A program made the position numbers and the translations under genes. A stretch of 64,000 bases of DNA from Bacteroidaceae bacterium (GTDB lineage: Bacteria > Bacteroidota > Bacteroidia > Bacteroidales > Bacteroidaceae), in NCBI GenBank assembly GCA_017546505.1, contig JAFYWV010000002.1, positions 1-64,000 of the forward strand, given 5' to 3'. The notes beneath the pieces are model-generated. The model was not told where the DNA came from and did not search any database. It saw only the letters and a program-made list of their open reading frames with translations. Below, piece by piece: positions 9,350 through 19,508 of the stretch; position 1 is the stretch's first letter; each line of letters opens with the position of its first letter.

Positions 9350-12178
9350 TTAATGTGCCTCGAGCCAATTGACACCCCAACCGTAGTCGGCAATCAAAGG
9401 AACGCTCAATGCAATGGCATTCTGCATCTCCGCGGTCACAATACCTAAAACCAAATCCTTTTCACCCGGATGCACATTGAAATTCAATTCGTCGTGCACC
9501 TGAAGTATCATTGTCGATTTTAGCTTTTCATCTTTAAAACGTTTGTATATGTTTATCATAGCTACCTTAATGATATCGGCAGCACTACCCTGGATAGGTG
9601 CATTCACAGCATTGCGCTCGGCATATCCGCGCACAACAGCATTGTGTGAATTGATATCGGGCAGATAACGTTTGCGGTGATATATTGTCTCTACATACCC
9701 TTTTTCCTTTGCCTCTTGTTTACATTTTTCAATATACTCCTGTACTCCGCTGTATGTCGCAAAATAGTTATCAATAAGTTCTTTCGCCTCACGACGGTCA
9801 ACATTCATTCTCTCGGCAAGGCCAAAGACCGATATTCCGTATATTATTCCAAAATTAGCCACTTTTGCTTTGCGTCGTTCATCTTTTGTGACATCGCTGA
9901 TGGGCTTTTTATACACCTTTGCTGCTGTTGCAGCGTGAATATCATAGCCGCTAAGGAAGTCATCAATCATATTCCTGTCACCACTCAAGTGTGCCATTAT
10001 ACGAAGCTCTATCTGTGAATAGTCGACCGAGAGGAACAGACAACCGTCATCGGGGACAAAAGCTTTGCGCACCTCCTTGCCGTCCTCGTCGCGTATTGGA
10101 ATATTCTGCAAGTTCGGATTGCTTGAACTCAGTCGTCCGGTGGCTGTGACTGTCTGGTTGTATGATGTGTGTATCTTGCCTGTTCTTGGGTTTACAAGTT
10201 CGGGGAGTGCATCGATATATGTACTCAACAGCTTTTTCAAACCACGGTATTGCAGAATATCTTTTACAATAGGATGGCGGTTCTGCAACTGGGCAAGCAC
10301 CTCTTCCGATGTAACAAACTGCCCGGTCTTGGTCTTTTTTGGCTTATCGACAATTTTCAATTTACCAAAAAGTATGTCACCAACCTGTTTGGGTGATGCT
10401 ATATTAAAAGGCTCGCCGGCAAGTGAGTATATCTGCTCTTCAATATCAGCAAGACGTTTACTGAACAATTGTGAAGTCTCTTTCAATGCCATTGTATCTA
10501 TTCTTGCACCATTGCGCTCCATATAAGCAAGCACAGGAACAAGTGGCATCTCTATGTTATAGAACAACTCTTCTATACCCTCCTTTTTCAACTCCTCTTG
10601 CAGTATATTCTTCAATTTCAAAGTAACGTCTGCATCTTCACACGCATAATCACAGACAAGAGTGGGAGAGACATCGCGCATACTCTTTTGGCCACGCCCC
10701 TTTTCACCAATCAACTCCTCAATCTTTATGGTCTCATAGTTTAGGTAAATCTCGGCAAGATAATCCATACCGTGGAAAAGTTCGGGTTGCAGAACATAGT
10801 GGGCAATCATTGTGTCGAAAAGTTTTCCGCGCACCTCAATTCCATAATTGCCAAGAACGGTTATGTCATATTTCAAATTCTGACCGACCTTCTCAATTTC
10901 CTCGTTTTCAAAAATTTCTCTAAAAAACTCGAGTCGGCTCTGCACATTCTCTCTTTCGGCCGGCATTGTCACATAGAAAGCCTCATTTTCCTTCACAGAG
11001 AAGCTGACACCGACCAATTCTGCATTAATGGCAATGGTACTTGTTGTTTCGGTGTCGAAACACACAGTTTTGTATTTTTTCAATACAAGCGCCAAAGAGG
11101 CTATATCTTCTTCTGTTTCAACAAGTTTATATATGTGTGGGGTATCATTTAACGTCGAATGGCTCGATTTTTTTTCACCACCTGTATCTTCGACCGCAAA
11201 AAAATCAAAGAGAGAGCCTTGAAGAGAGTCCTGTTTTGTACTTTTTTTATTGAACGCCGGAACAGTTGTTGAAACAGCCGGGTTTTCATCAAAAAGCGAA
11301 GGTGCTTGTTGATTTTTAATAACTCGTTCCTTTAATGCACGCAATTCATAAAAATTGAAAAGATTTGAGAGTTTATCCTCATTCGGTGCTTCTCGCTTCA
11401 AAGAATCCAAATCGAGTTCAATGGGAACATCCGTTTTTATTGTGGCAAGAAATTTACTGAACAAAATCTGCTCCTTATTCTCCTCGACCTTCGCTTTGAG
11501 AGCTCCTTTCAGTTCGGCTGTATTTTCAAGCATACGCTCAATACTTCCAAACTGTGCTATCAATTTCTGTGCAGTCTTTTCACCTACACCCGGACAACCG
11601 GGGATGTTGTCGCTGGAGTCACCCATCAAACCAAGAAGGTCAATAACTTGCCCGGTTGTTTCAATACCGAACTTCTCCTTCACTCTCTCGACACCCATAA
11701 CCTCAAACTCCTTGTCGCCATATTTCGGACGGTAGATAAAAGTTGTCTCAGAGACCAACTGCCCGTAGTCCTTGTCGGGAGTCATCATATATGTAATTAT
11801 TCCCCTTTTCTCCGCCTGTTTTGCAAGTGTACCAATGACATCATCGGCCTCATAACCCGCAACCTCGAAAATGGGAATGTTGTAGGCTTTTATAAACTCC
11901 TTTATTACAGGAACAGACTCCCTGATAACCTCAGGTGTCTCCTCACGCTGCGCTTTATACTGTTCGTATGCCTCGTGACGGAAAGTTGGACCTTTGGGGT
12001 CAAAGGCTATACCGATGTGTGTGGGGTTCTCTTTTTTCAACACATCCTCAAGAGTATTTACAAAACCCATAATAGCCGATGTGTTGAACCCTTTTGAGTT
12101 TATTCTCGGATTCTTTATAAATGCGTAGTATGCACGATATATGAGCGCGTATGCGTCGAGAAGAAATAATTTTTCCAT
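9350..12178 (-). CDS. polA: DNA polymerase I
   Basis: Repair and Okazaki-fragment polymerase of 942 residues. All three domains are visible. The 5'-3' exonuclease has FLLDAYALIYRAYYAF, EADDVIGTLA and GLMGDSSDNIPGCPGVG. The 3'-5' exonuclease looks active (CFDTETTS, VGQNLKYDITVL, ACEDADVTLKL). The polymerase has TATGRLSSSNPNLQNIP, VDYSQIELR, KVANFGIIYGIS and QVHDELNF. It is divergent from the polyprenyl synthase gene across 124 bases. The frameshifted acyltransferase follows closely. Confidence 0.98.
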   Translation of the reverse strand: MEKLFLLDAYALIYRAYYAFIKNPRINSKGFNTSAIMGFVNTLEDVLKKENPTHIGIAFDPKGPTFRHEAYEQYKAQREETPEVIRESVPVIKEFIKAYNIPIFEVAGYEADDVIGTLAKQAEKRGIITYMMTPDKDYGQLVSETTFIYRPKYGDKEFEVMGVERVKEKFGIETTGQVIDLLGLMGDSSDNIPGCPGVGEKTAQKLIAQFGSIERMLENTAELKGALKAKVEENKEQILFSKFLATIKTDVPIELDLDSLKREAPNEDKLSNLFNFYELRALKERVIKNQQAPSLFDENPAVSTTVPAFNKKSTKQDSLQGSLFDFFAVEDTGGEKKSSHSTLNDTPHIYKLVETEEDIASLALVLKKYKTVCFDTETTSTIAINAELVGVSFSVKENEAFYVTMPAERENVQSRLEFFREIFENEEIEKVGQNLKYDITVLGNYGIEVRGKLFDTMIAHYVLQPELFHGMDYLAEIYLNYETIKIEELIGEKGRGQKSMRDVSPTLVCDYACEDADVTLKLKNILQEELKKEGIEELFYNIEMPLVPVLAYMERNGARIDTMALKETSQLFSKRLADIEEQIYSLAGEPFNIASPKQVGDILFGKLKIVDKPKKTKTGQFVTSEEVLAQLQNRHPIVKDILQYRGLKKLLSTYIDALPELVNPRTGKIHTSYNQTVTATGRLSSSNPNLQNIPIRDEDGKEVRKAFVPDDGCLFLSVDYSQIELRIMAHLSGDRNMIDDFLSGYDIHAATAAKVYKKPISDVTKDERRKAKVANFGIIYGISVFGLAERMNVDRREAKELIDNYFATYSGVQEYIEKCKQEAKEKGYVETIYHRKRYLPDINSHNAVVRGYAERNAVNAPIQGSAADIIKVAMINIYKRFKDEKLKSTMILQVHDELNFNVHPGEKDLVLGIVTAEMQNAIALSVPLIADYGWGVNWLEAH

Positions 12179-12216
12179 CTTGAAATAATATTAACCGTTC
12201 GTAAAAATACATAATT

Positions 12217-12250
12217 TTTGCCACTTTAGTTTGCTTTTTTATTACTTTTG
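12217..12250 (+). promoter_or_regulatory. Promoter of the polyprenyl synthase gene
   Basis: TTTG (12217-12220), 22-base spacer, TACTTTTG (12243-12250), about 52 bases before the start codon. Confidence 0.5.
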
Positions 12251-12302
12251 CATTCAAACAGAGTTATAAGTTTTCTTTTAAACACTCCTACATACATCCA
12301 TT

Positions 12303-13277
12303 ATGGATTTTTTGTCAATAATAAACAAACCAATAGAAAAAGAAATCGCTGATTTCAACGACTTTTTCAAGTCACAGTTGAAAAGTGATGTTGTGCTTAT
12401 GAACGATGCACTAACCTTTCTTAGCGAGTCGGTAGGAAAGATGATGCGTCCTACACTGCTTTTATTGGTGGCAAAAAGTATTGGCAATATCAATGAGAAA
12501 ACTTTCTTCGCTGCCACTGCTGTTGAAATGCTTCACACAGCAAGCCTGCTGCACGACGATGTGATAGACGAGAGTGACAAACGACGTGGACGTCCTTCAC
12601 TTAATGTACGTTTTAACAACAACGTCGCAGTGCTCACAGGTGACTACCTGTTCTCTATGGCACTTAACAACACAGCAAGAACAGGTGATATACGTGTTGT
12701 AGATACTATATCAGTAATGGGTCGTGACTTGCCTAATGGAGAAGTTTTGCAAGTTGAACTGCAACAGAATGGTTCGTACAGCGAAGAGAATTATCTGAAA
12801 GTTATATACAACAAAACAGCCTCTCTTTTTGTATGCTGTTGCGCTTGCGCTGTGTACACAGCAGAAGGATGCGATGAATTGGTGGAAAAATTCAGTAATT
12901 ATGGAAAATATACCGGACTCTGCTTTCAGATAAAGGATGATATTTTTGATTATTACAAAAATGATATTGGCAAACCAACCGGCAGTGATATGCGCGAAGG
13001 TAAAATAACATTGCCGGCGCTTTATGTCTTGCGCACAAGCTCCAACCCGATGCTGACACCAATACGTGAGAAATTGGCTAATGGAATTTATCTCGATGAA
13101 AAGGAGATAGAAACATTGATTGAAATATCAAAAAAAGAGGGTGGAGTGGAGTATGCAAACAGTTGCATAGAAAAATATCGCAGTTTAGCCATAGAGTCTA
13201 TTCCAAAAGATATTTCAGAAGAATACCGAAATGCACTCACGGCTTATATCGATTATGTGATTTCAAGAGATAAATAA
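12303..13277 (+). CDS. ispB: Polyprenyl diphosphate synthase (octaprenyl/heptaprenyl type)
   Basis: Condenses isopentenyl diphosphate onto farnesyl or geranylgeranyl diphosphate to give a long trans-prenyl chain, most likely the menaquinone side chain used with the fumarate reductase encoded further right. The protein is 324 residues. The first aspartate-rich motif is LLHDDVIDESDKRRGRP (about residue 80) and the second is CFQIKDDIFDYY (about 210). The exact chain length cannot be told from the sequence. It has its own promoter, and a perfect inverted-repeat terminator is shared with convergent deoC. Confidence 0.92.
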   Translation: MDFLSIINKPIEKEIADFNDFFKSQLKSDVVLMNDALTFLSESVGKMMRPTLLLLVAKSIGNINEKTFFAATAVEMLHTASLLHDDVIDESDKRRGRPSLNVRFNNNVAVLTGDYLFSMALNNTARTGDIRVVDTISVMGRDLPNGEVLQVELQQNGSYSEENYLKVIYNKTASLFVCCCACAVYTAEGCDELVEKFSNYGKYTGLCFQIKDDIFDYYKNDIGKPTGSDMREGKITLPALYVLRTSSNPMLTPIREKLANGIYLDEKEIETLIEISKKEGGVEYANSCIEKYRSLAIESIPKDISEEYRNALTAYIDYVISRDK

Positions 13278-13280
13278 ACA

Positions 13281-13318
13281 AATAAAAAAATCGCCAATCA
13301 ATTGGCGATTTTTTTATT
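13281..13318. terminator. Bidirectional terminator ispB/deoC
   Basis: 18-bp perfect arms (13281-13298 and 13301-13318) around a two-base CA, core TCGCCAAT/ATTGGCGA with seven T on each strand. Confidence 0.88.
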
Positions 13319-13339
13319 TGTCAGGCAATATAATTCCAT

Positions 13340-14275
13340 TTAAAAGAACTTGATCTCTTCACCAATAATTTCACTCAAACAAAGGTTTGCCAAGCGGCTT
13401 GTTCCCAAACGGAACAACCCGTTATTCAACCACTCCTCACCAAGCAACTCCTTAACGATTGTATAATATACAAGTGCATCGTGCACAGTGTTTATGCCAC
13501 CGGCAGGCTTAAAACCAATCTTGCGGCCTGTTTTTTGATAATACTCCTTTATTGTCTGACACATTACGTATGCAGCCTCAGGTGTTGCGGCAGGTGACTC
13601 TTTACCGGTAGATGTCTTGATAAAATCGGCACCTGAATAAATCGATAAAATCGATGCTTTTTTAATATTTTCAGATGTTGCAAGTGCCCCTGTTTCAAGA
13701 ATTACCTTCAGGTGTTTTTCACCACATACACTTTTCAGTTCCTGTATCTCATCACATACACCTTCATAATCTCCGCTAAGGAATTTACCCACACTGAGAA
13801 CTATATCAATCTCAGTAGCTCCATCGTGAACAGCCATAGCAGTCTCGGCAACCTTTATCTCCTGAAAAGTCTGTGACGATGGAAAACCACCCGAAACACA
13901 AGCTATACCTACATTCTCCACCTGTAGTGTATCGCTTACAATCTTTGCAAAATTAGGATAGACACAAATTGCAGCAACATTCTTCAAATCGGGGTATTTA
14001 TCATCAAAATCATTCACTTTCTCGGTGAAAGCCATTACACTCTCCTCACTATCCGTACATTTGAGAGTGGTGAGGTCGATACAATTGAAAAGAAGCTTCT
14101 TTACCTCGAGAGTATTGTTGGATTCAACCTTCTCATCAATAAGTTTCTTAACGCTTGCTGAAACCTCTTCATCACTCATTGCCTGGCAATACTCACTTAT
14201 GACAAAGTCATACTTACTCTCTTCATCGGCGTGGTGATGATGCTCACCGCAACCACAATTAACAGTTTCACTCAT
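13340..14275 (-). CDS. deoC: Deoxyribose-phosphate aldolase
   Basis: Splits 2-deoxyribose 5-phosphate into glyceraldehyde 3-phosphate and acetaldehyde, the last step of deoxynucleoside use. The protein is 311 residues. The Schiff-base lysine lies in FIKTSTGK, with the second active lysine in GFKPAGGI and an aspartate in ATEIDIVLSVGKF. It is longer than E. coli DeoC mainly at the N-terminus, which starts with a cysteine/histidine-rich tag (CGCGEHHHH) that could bind metal. It is the last gene of the mnmG operon and overlaps the MazG-like gene by 8 bases. Confidence 0.95.
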   Translation of the reverse strand: MSETVNCGCGEHHHHADEESKYDFVISEYCQAMSDEEVSASVKKLIDEKVESNNTLEVKKLLFNCIDLTTLKCTDSEESVMAFTEKVNDFDDKYPDLKNVAAICVYPNFAKIVSDTLQVENVGIACVSGGFPSSQTFQEIKVAETAMAVHDGATEIDIVLSVGKFLSGDYEGVCDEIQELKSVCGEKHLKVILETGALATSENIKKASILSIYSGADFIKTSTGKESPAATPEAAYVMCQTIKEYYQKTGRKIGFKPAGGINTVHDALVYYTIVKELLGEEWLNNGLFRLGTSRLANLCLSEIIGEEIKFF

Positions 14276-14600
14276 CTCTGTTCAATTTAGAATTGTTTAT
14301 ATGTCTTTTATTATCTCTTTTTGTCTTTTTATCGAAGTTTTTTTCCAATGCTGCAGACAGGTCTACGCCGGTCTGGTTTGCTATACATATTAAAACCCAA
14401 AGCACATCGGCAAGTTCATCACCAAGGTCGTTTTTTTCATTCTCCTTGAAGGATTGCTCGCCATACTTACGTGCCATAATACGGGCTACTTCACCAACCT
14501 CCTCTGTTAAGATAGCCATATTGGTGAGCTCATTGAAATAACGCACACCATACTGCTTTATCCACGCATCTACACGATGCTGAGCCTCTTGTATAGTCAT
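14268..14600 (-). CDS. MazG-like nucleotide pyrophosphohydrolase
   Basis: Small (110 residues) all-alpha NTP pyrophosphatase. The magnesium-binding pattern is seen as LTEEVGEVAR followed by GDELADVLWVL, the EExxE...ExxD layout of the MazG/dCTPase superfamily. It probably cleans non-canonical or excess nucleoside triphosphates, but the substrate is not deducible. It lies two bases after dtd and overlaps deoC by 8 bases, so translation is probably coupled. The tail after the core is lysine/asparagine-rich and probably disordered. Confidence 0.88.
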   Translation of the reverse strand: MTIQEAQHRVDAWIKQYGVRYFNELTNMAILTEEVGEVARIMARKYGEQSFKENEKNDLGDELADVLWVLICIANQTGVDLSAALEKNFDKKTKRDNKRHINNSKLNRDE

Positions 14601-14602
14601 CT

Positions 14603-15055
14603 TTACTCTCTGTTTTTAGAATCTATAAATATAGTCACAGGACCATCATTCAACAACCTCACTTTCATATCTGCCCCGAATATACCACGTTGTATCGGTT
14701 TATTTATAGCAAGCTCCATCTCTGCACAGAACTCCTCATACAAAGGCACTGATATTTCAGGTTTAGCAGCCTTTATATAAGACGGACGATTTCCTTTTTT
14801 TGTAGATGCCATAAGAGTGAACTGGCTTACAGTGAGTATATCTCCATCTACCTCTACCACAGAACGGTTCATAACCCCGTTTTCATCATCGAAAAGACGT
14901 ATATTTGCTATCTTTTTGGTAAGCCACAATATATCATCACGGTTATCATCGTCTGTAACCCCTAAAAACACAAGTAAACCATTATGTATCAATGATATAA
15001 CTTTATCATTAACCGTTACAGAAGCCTCTTTTACCCTTTGTATTAGTACTCTCAT
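14603..15055 (-). CDS. dtd: D-aminoacyl-tRNA deacylase
   Basis: Removes D-amino acids, and glycine mischarged on tRNA-Ala, from tRNA. The protein is 150 residues, the normal length, beginning MRVLIQRVKEASVTV. It has the active-site SQFTL motif within LTVSQFTLMAS and the cross-subunit Gly-Pro motif as NDGPVTIFID. Encoded between uvrC and the MazG-like gene in the same operon. Confidence 0.96.
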   Translation of the reverse strand: MRVLIQRVKEASVTVNDKVISLIHNGLLVFLGVTDDDNRDDILWLTKKIANIRLFDDENGVMNRSVVEVDGDILTVSQFTLMASTKKGNRPSYIKAAKPEISVPLYEEFCAEMELAINKPIQRGIFGADMKVRLLNDGPVTIFIDSKNRE

Positions 15056-15098
15056 CCCTTTTTATTGCTTTTACACTGCTAATATACATAAAATTGGG

Positions 15099-16919
15099 TT
15101 ACGTTTTAATCCAATTGAATATTATTTCAGCTTTTGATTTACCAACTACTGATATAAGTTCTTCAATAGTCGCTTCTTTTATACGTTTCACACTCTTGAA
15201 ATGGTTCAACAAAGAGTGTTTACTCTTTTCACCAATTCCATTTATATTATCGAGCTCAGATGTGGTCTGACGTTTACTTCTCTTGTCACGATGGAAAGTT
15301 ATAGCAAAGCGGTGCACCTCGTCCTGTATCTGTGACAACAGGTTAAATAGGGTAGTGCCCTGTTTCAATCCTATAGTATCACCGTTTTCAATAATTACCT
15401 CAGATGTCTTGTGCCTATTGTTCTTTACCAGACCCAGCACCGGTATATCCAACCCTAATTCACCTTTTACGACACTGCATATAGCATCCATCTGTCCCTT
15501 GCCACCATCAGCAAATATAAGGCTCGGAAGTTCTCCTCCCTCTTCAATAATTCGACGATAACGACGCCCTGCAACTTCGCGCATAGAGGCATAATCATCA
15601 GGACCTACAACTCTCTTTATATTATATTTTCTATAATCCTTTTTACTTGGCTTTAATTTACGGAACACAACACAAGCCGCAACAGCATCACATCCCTGAA
15701 TATTTGAATTGTCAAAACACTCGATAATAAGAGGTATTTTTTCAAGATGAAGCAACTCCTTAACTTCCTTCATTAGACGTGTAGATTTCTGCTCAGGATT
15801 CAACTTATCGTCGTGCTTCAGTCTATCGGCCTTATACTGTTTTACATTCAATTTAGACAAGGCAAGCAACCTGGCTTTTTCACCTTTTTGAGGAACGATT
15901 ACATCAACACCATCAATTGGTAATTCTATATAGAAAGGAAGTATAATCTCTTTTGCATTACTATTGAAACGCTCTCTTAATTCCACTATACCCATAGAAA
16001 TCAATTCCTCATCGCTTTCATCGAGTTTTTTACAATATTCTATGGTAAAAGCCTGGGTTATACAACCGTTTGTTATATGCAGAAAATTTATAAAAGCATT
16101 CTTTTCATCACTCTCAATGGAGAATACATCAAGGTTGGTCATTGATGAACTTACAACCTCACTCCTGAGCCTAAAATTTTCAATAAGCTTATATTTTGTC
16201 TTAATATCCTGTGCCGATTCAAAATCCAGAACAGATACTTTTTCAGCCATTTCAGCAAGTAAATTTTCTTGCAATACTTTAATATCTCCTTTTAGAATAG
16301 ATAAAACTTCATTTATCATTTTATGATATTCATCATTTGAAATTCTACCAATACAAGGGGCTTTACAATTCTTTATCTGATACTCCAGACAAGAATTAAA
16401 TCTACCCGAACGCACTGTTTCCGGTGTTATATTAAGATTACAGGTACGCAATGGATATATTTTCTTTATAAGCTCAAGCAATGCATTCAATGCACCGGCA
16501 TTTGTATAAGGACCAAAAAACAGACCTTTTCCTTTCTCTATCTTTCGAGTCTTGAAAATCCTTGGAAAAAACTCATTGGTAATGCAGATAGAAGGATATG
16601 TTTTATCATCCTTCAATAAAACATTATAGCGAGGCTTATGCTGCTTTATGAGATTATTCTCAAGAAGCAATGCATCAGCCTCACTATTTACCACAACATA
16701 TTTTATGTCGGCAATCTTTGTAACAAGCAATTTTGTTTTTAAACTCAATTGCTCTTTATTGAAATATGAGGATACGCGACGTTTAAGGTTCTTTGCCTTG
16801 CCCACATAAATTATCTTCCCTTTATCGTCCAGATATTGATAACAACCAGGTGACTCGGGCAAATTAAGAACTATACCTTTGAGGTATTCTTCCCTTTTAT
16901 CTCTATCCTCTTTATTCAT
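15099..16919 (-). CDS. uvrC: UvrABC excision nuclease subunit C
   Basis: Makes the two incisions around bulky DNA lesions in nucleotide excision repair. The protein is 606 residues. The N-terminal GIY-YIG nuclease (PGCYQYLDDKGKIIYVGKAKN) makes the 3' cut. A UVR motif region lies near residue 210. The RNase H-like domain with ECFDNSNIQG makes the 5' cut. A C-terminal helix-hairpin-helix pair is seen (INGIGEKSKHSLL). Its ATG shares one base with the apt stop codon, so translation is coupled. Confidence 0.97.
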   Translation of the reverse strand: MNKEDRDKREEYLKGIVLNLPESPGCYQYLDDKGKIIYVGKAKNLKRRVSSYFNKEQLSLKTKLLVTKIADIKYVVVNSEADALLLENNLIKQHKPRYNVLLKDDKTYPSICITNEFFPRIFKTRKIEKGKGLFFGPYTNAGALNALLELIKKIYPLRTCNLNITPETVRSGRFNSCLEYQIKNCKAPCIGRISNDEYHKMINEVLSILKGDIKVLQENLLAEMAEKVSVLDFESAQDIKTKYKLIENFRLRSEVVSSSMTNLDVFSIESDEKNAFINFLHITNGCITQAFTIEYCKKLDESDEELISMGIVELRERFNSNAKEIILPFYIELPIDGVDVIVPQKGEKARLLALSKLNVKQYKADRLKHDDKLNPEQKSTRLMKEVKELLHLEKIPLIIECFDNSNIQGCDAVAACVVFRKLKPSKKDYRKYNIKRVVGPDDYASMREVAGRRYRRIIEEGGELPSLIFADGGKGQMDAICSVVKGELGLDIPVLGLVKNNRHKTSEVIIENGDTIGLKQGTTLFNLLSQIQDEVHRFAITFHRDKRSKRQTTSELDNINGIGEKSKHSLLNHFKSVKRIKEATIEELISVVGKSKAEIIFNWIKT

Positions 16920-17452
16920 TATTTACCCTCTAATGTTAACAGACAGTCAATCTCTGCATCTGCAGGAAATATACCTCTTCCTTTCAAACCTTCGAGCTCT
17001 ATAATGAAGTTAATATATATTTTCTTTGGATTAAGTTTTTGAACAAGATGATATGCAGCGAGCATTGTACCACCGGTAGCAAGAAGGTCGTCGTGTATCA
17101 AAACAACATCATCCTCACAAATAGCATCCTTATGGATTTCTATAGTATCACGACCATACTCTTTACCGTATGTTTCACTGATAGTCTCGGCTGGTAGTTT
17201 ACCGGGTTTACGGATAGGTACAAAACCTGCATTCAATTTAACGGCAAGTGAAGATGCCATAACAAACCCTCTCGATTCAATTCCGACAATTTTTGTAATA
17301 CCCTTATCTTTATACATCTCGTACAAAGCATTATCCATTTCACGTAAACACTCCGGCTTCTTGAAGAGAGATGTTACATCTTTAAACTGAATTCCTGGTA
17401 TTGGAAAATCGGGAATATTTCTCAAATTCTCAAGTAGTAAATCTTTGTTCAT
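16919..17452 (-). CDS. apt: Adenine phosphoribosyltransferase
   Basis: Purine salvage enzyme turning adenine and PRPP into AMP. The protein is 177 residues, the usual size. It has the PRPP-binding loop VVLIHDDLLATGGTMLAA and a typical start (LENLRNIPDFPIPGI). It follows mnmG after 63 bases that hold a parS-like palindrome, and overlaps uvrC by one base. Confidence 0.97.
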   Translation of the reverse strand: MNKDLLLENLRNIPDFPIPGIQFKDVTSLFKKPECLREMDNALYEMYKDKGITKIVGIESRGFVMASSLAVKLNAGFVPIRKPGKLPAETISETYGKEYGRDTIEIHKDAICEDDVVLIHDDLLATGGTMLAAYHLVQKLNPKKIYINFIIELEGLKGRGIFPADAEIDCLLTLEGK

Positions 17453-17489
17453 ATTATTATTATTTTAAAAGTCCGAACAGTTAATTCAC

Positions 17490-17515
17490 ACAAATGTTCC
17501 ACGTGGAACATTTGT
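17490..17515. promoter_or_regulatory. parS-like centromere site (26-bp perfect palindrome)
   Basis: The core at 17495-17510 reads TGTTCCACGTGGAACA. It differs from the classical Spo0J/ParB site TGTTTCACGTGAAACA only at two symmetric positions, a variant known from other phyla. Perfect symmetry extends to 26 bp. The site starts right after the mnmG stop codon. ParB would load here to drive origin segregation. A role as hairpin terminator of mnmG is an alternative, but the core match is too exact to be needed for that. Confidence 0.75.
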
Positions 17516-19387
17516 TTATTTCCGCACTAAAACAAGCAACACATTTATATCACTCGGTGATACACCGGGTATACGGCTGGCTTGAGCAAGAGTCTCAGGA
17601 TTAATAGCAGTAAGTTTTTGACGCGCCTCGGTTGATAACGACTCAATACTATTGTAATCGAATTTTCCTTTGATACGGATATTCTCCAAACGTATCATAC
17701 GCTCGGCAAGTTCTCGCTCGCGCTCTATGTATCCTTTATACTTTATATCTATTTCTGTTGCCTCAACAACTTCATCACGCGCATCACCAAGTTTCTCCAA
17801 CTCGCGCTTCAAAGGTTGTATATAATTGGCTATATTTTCTATTGTAATCTGAGGACGCTCAATCAATGAAACCAATTTACATCCGCGGACAAGTGGAGTA
17901 GTGCCCAATTCCTCGAGACCTTTATTTATTAAATCGGCCTTTATAGAGAAATTCTGGATAAACTCTGTAAGCTGTGCAATCCTCTCTTTTTTATTAGACA
18001 ACCTTAACAATCTCTCATCGCTTGCCAACCCGATAGCGTGTGTTTTTTCTGTAAGTCGCATATCTGCATTATCAGAACGCAGAAGAATTCTATACTCGGC
18101 TCTTGAAGTAAACATACGGTATGGCTCATCAACACCTTTTGTAACCAAATCATCAATTAGTACACCTATATAAGCCTCATCACGGCGCAGTACAAACTCT
18201 TCTTTAGAATCCAACTTCAAAGCCGCATTAATACCAGCAATCACTCCTTGACCGGCAGCCTCTTCATAACCTGTTGTACCGTTCACCTGACCGGCGAAAT
18301 ACAAACCATCTATAATCTTAGACTCCAAAGTATGTTTCAATTGTGTAGGGTCAAAATAGTCATACTCTATAGCATAACCGGGACGATAGGCAACAGCATT
18401 TGCCAATGCAGGAATTTTACGCAAAGCGGTCAACTGTGCTTCCATTGGAAGTGATGATGAAAAACCATTTACATAAATTTCCTGTGTTGTCTCACCCTCA
18501 GGCTCAAGAAAGAGAAGATGCCTGTCACGCTCGGCAAAAGTGACAATCTTTGTCTCTATACTTGGACAATAACGTGGACCTATACTCTGTATCTGTCCAT
18601 TATACAAAGGAGAATCGTCAAGACTGTCACGCAAAATTCTATGTACCTCCGGATTGGTATAACACCCCCAGCAAGGCAACTGTTTCAACTCACGCTTTGT
18701 TTCACTGTATGAAAAATGATGAAAATCATTATCTCCATCCTGAACATCTACAAGACTTAAATCTATAGAACGTCTATCAAGGCGCACCGGAGTTCCGGTC
18801 TTCATACGACCGGCTGTTATTCCATATTTTGTTATACTTTCAGTCAAACCTTTTGCTGCAGGCTCGGCAACTCGTCCTCCTTCAATTTGAACCTTACCAA
18901 TATGCATTAGACCATTAAGGAATGTTCCTGCAGTTATAATAACAGAGCTCGCTTTGAATTCTGCGCCCATTTGGGTTTTGACACCTGCAACCCTGCCATC
19001 CTCTACCAAAAGCTCAGTAGCAATATCCTGCCACATATCAAGAGAGGGGATATTCTCTAAAATTTCTCGCCAATATTGGCTAAATTTCATTCTATCACAT
19101 TGTGCACGCGGACTCCACATTGCCGGCCCTTTTGAGCGGTTAAGCATACGGAACTGAATAGAAGCTTTATCGGTAACAATACCGGTATAACCTCCAAGAG
19201 CATCAATTTCTCTTACAATCTGTCCCTTAGCTATTCCACCAATAGCAGGATTACAACTCATTTGAGCAATCTTGTTCATATCAATTGTCATCAAGCAAGT
19301 CTTTTTTCCAAGATTTGCAGCAGCGGCAGCAGCCTCACACCCGGCGTGGCCAGCACCTATAACCAATATATCATACTCAAATGTCAC
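17516..19387 (-). CDS. mnmG: tRNA uridine-5-carboxymethylaminomethyl modification enzyme MnmG (GidA)
   Basis: FAD enzyme that with MnmE modifies U34 of certain tRNAs. The protein is 623 residues with the N-terminal dinucleotide site [16 protein letters not shown], the GidA motif [12 protein letters not shown], and a C-terminal helical domain ending in [16 protein letters not shown]. It is the first gene of mnmG-apt-uvrC-dtd-mazG-deoC. In many bacteria gidA lies beside oriC; here a parS-like site follows its stop codon and a candidate origin lies 1.3 kb upstream. Confidence 0.98.
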   Translation of the reverse strand: MTFEYDILVIGAGHAGCEAAAAAANLGKKTCLMTIDMNKIAQMSCNPAIGGIAKGQIVREIDALGGYTGIVTDKASIQFRMLNRSKGPAMWSPRAQCDRMKFSQYWREILENIPSLDMWQDIATELLVEDGRVAGVKTQMGAEFKASSVIITAGTFLNGLMHIGKVQIEGGRVAEPAAKGLTESITKYGITAGRMKTGTPVRLDRRSIDLSLVDVQDGDNDFHHFSYSETKRELKQLPCWGCYTNPEVHRILRDSLDDSPLYNGQIQSIGPRYCPSIETKIVTFAERDRHLLFLEPEGETTQEIYVNGFSSSLPMEAQLTALRKIPALANAVAYRPGYAIEYDYFDPTQLKHTLESKIIDGLYFAGQVNGTTGYEEAAGQGVIAGINAALKLDSKEEFVLRRDEAYIGVLIDDLVTKGVDEPYRMFTSRAEYRILLRSDNADMRLTEKTHAIGLASDERLLRLSNKKERIAQLTEFIQNFSIKADLINKGLEELGTTPLVRGCKLVSLIERPQITIENIANYIQPLKRELEKLGDARDEVVEATEIDIKYKGYIERERELAERMIRLENIRIKGKFDYNSIESLSTEARQKLTAINPETLAQASRIPGVSPSDINVLLVLVRK

Positions 19388-19508
19388 CTTATATATTTTT
19401 TATTTCATTATTAATAACGAACAAAAATAATACAACTTGATACATTCTCAAAATTTCAAAATGAATATTTCTTTACGCAGTCTGCCCGCTATCCTTTACA
19501 CGAATAAA

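Noticed and set aside
17490..17515. Reading the palindrome only as an mnmG terminator
   Set aside because: There is no T tract directly after it on the coding strand, and the 16-base core matches parS; a double role remains possible.
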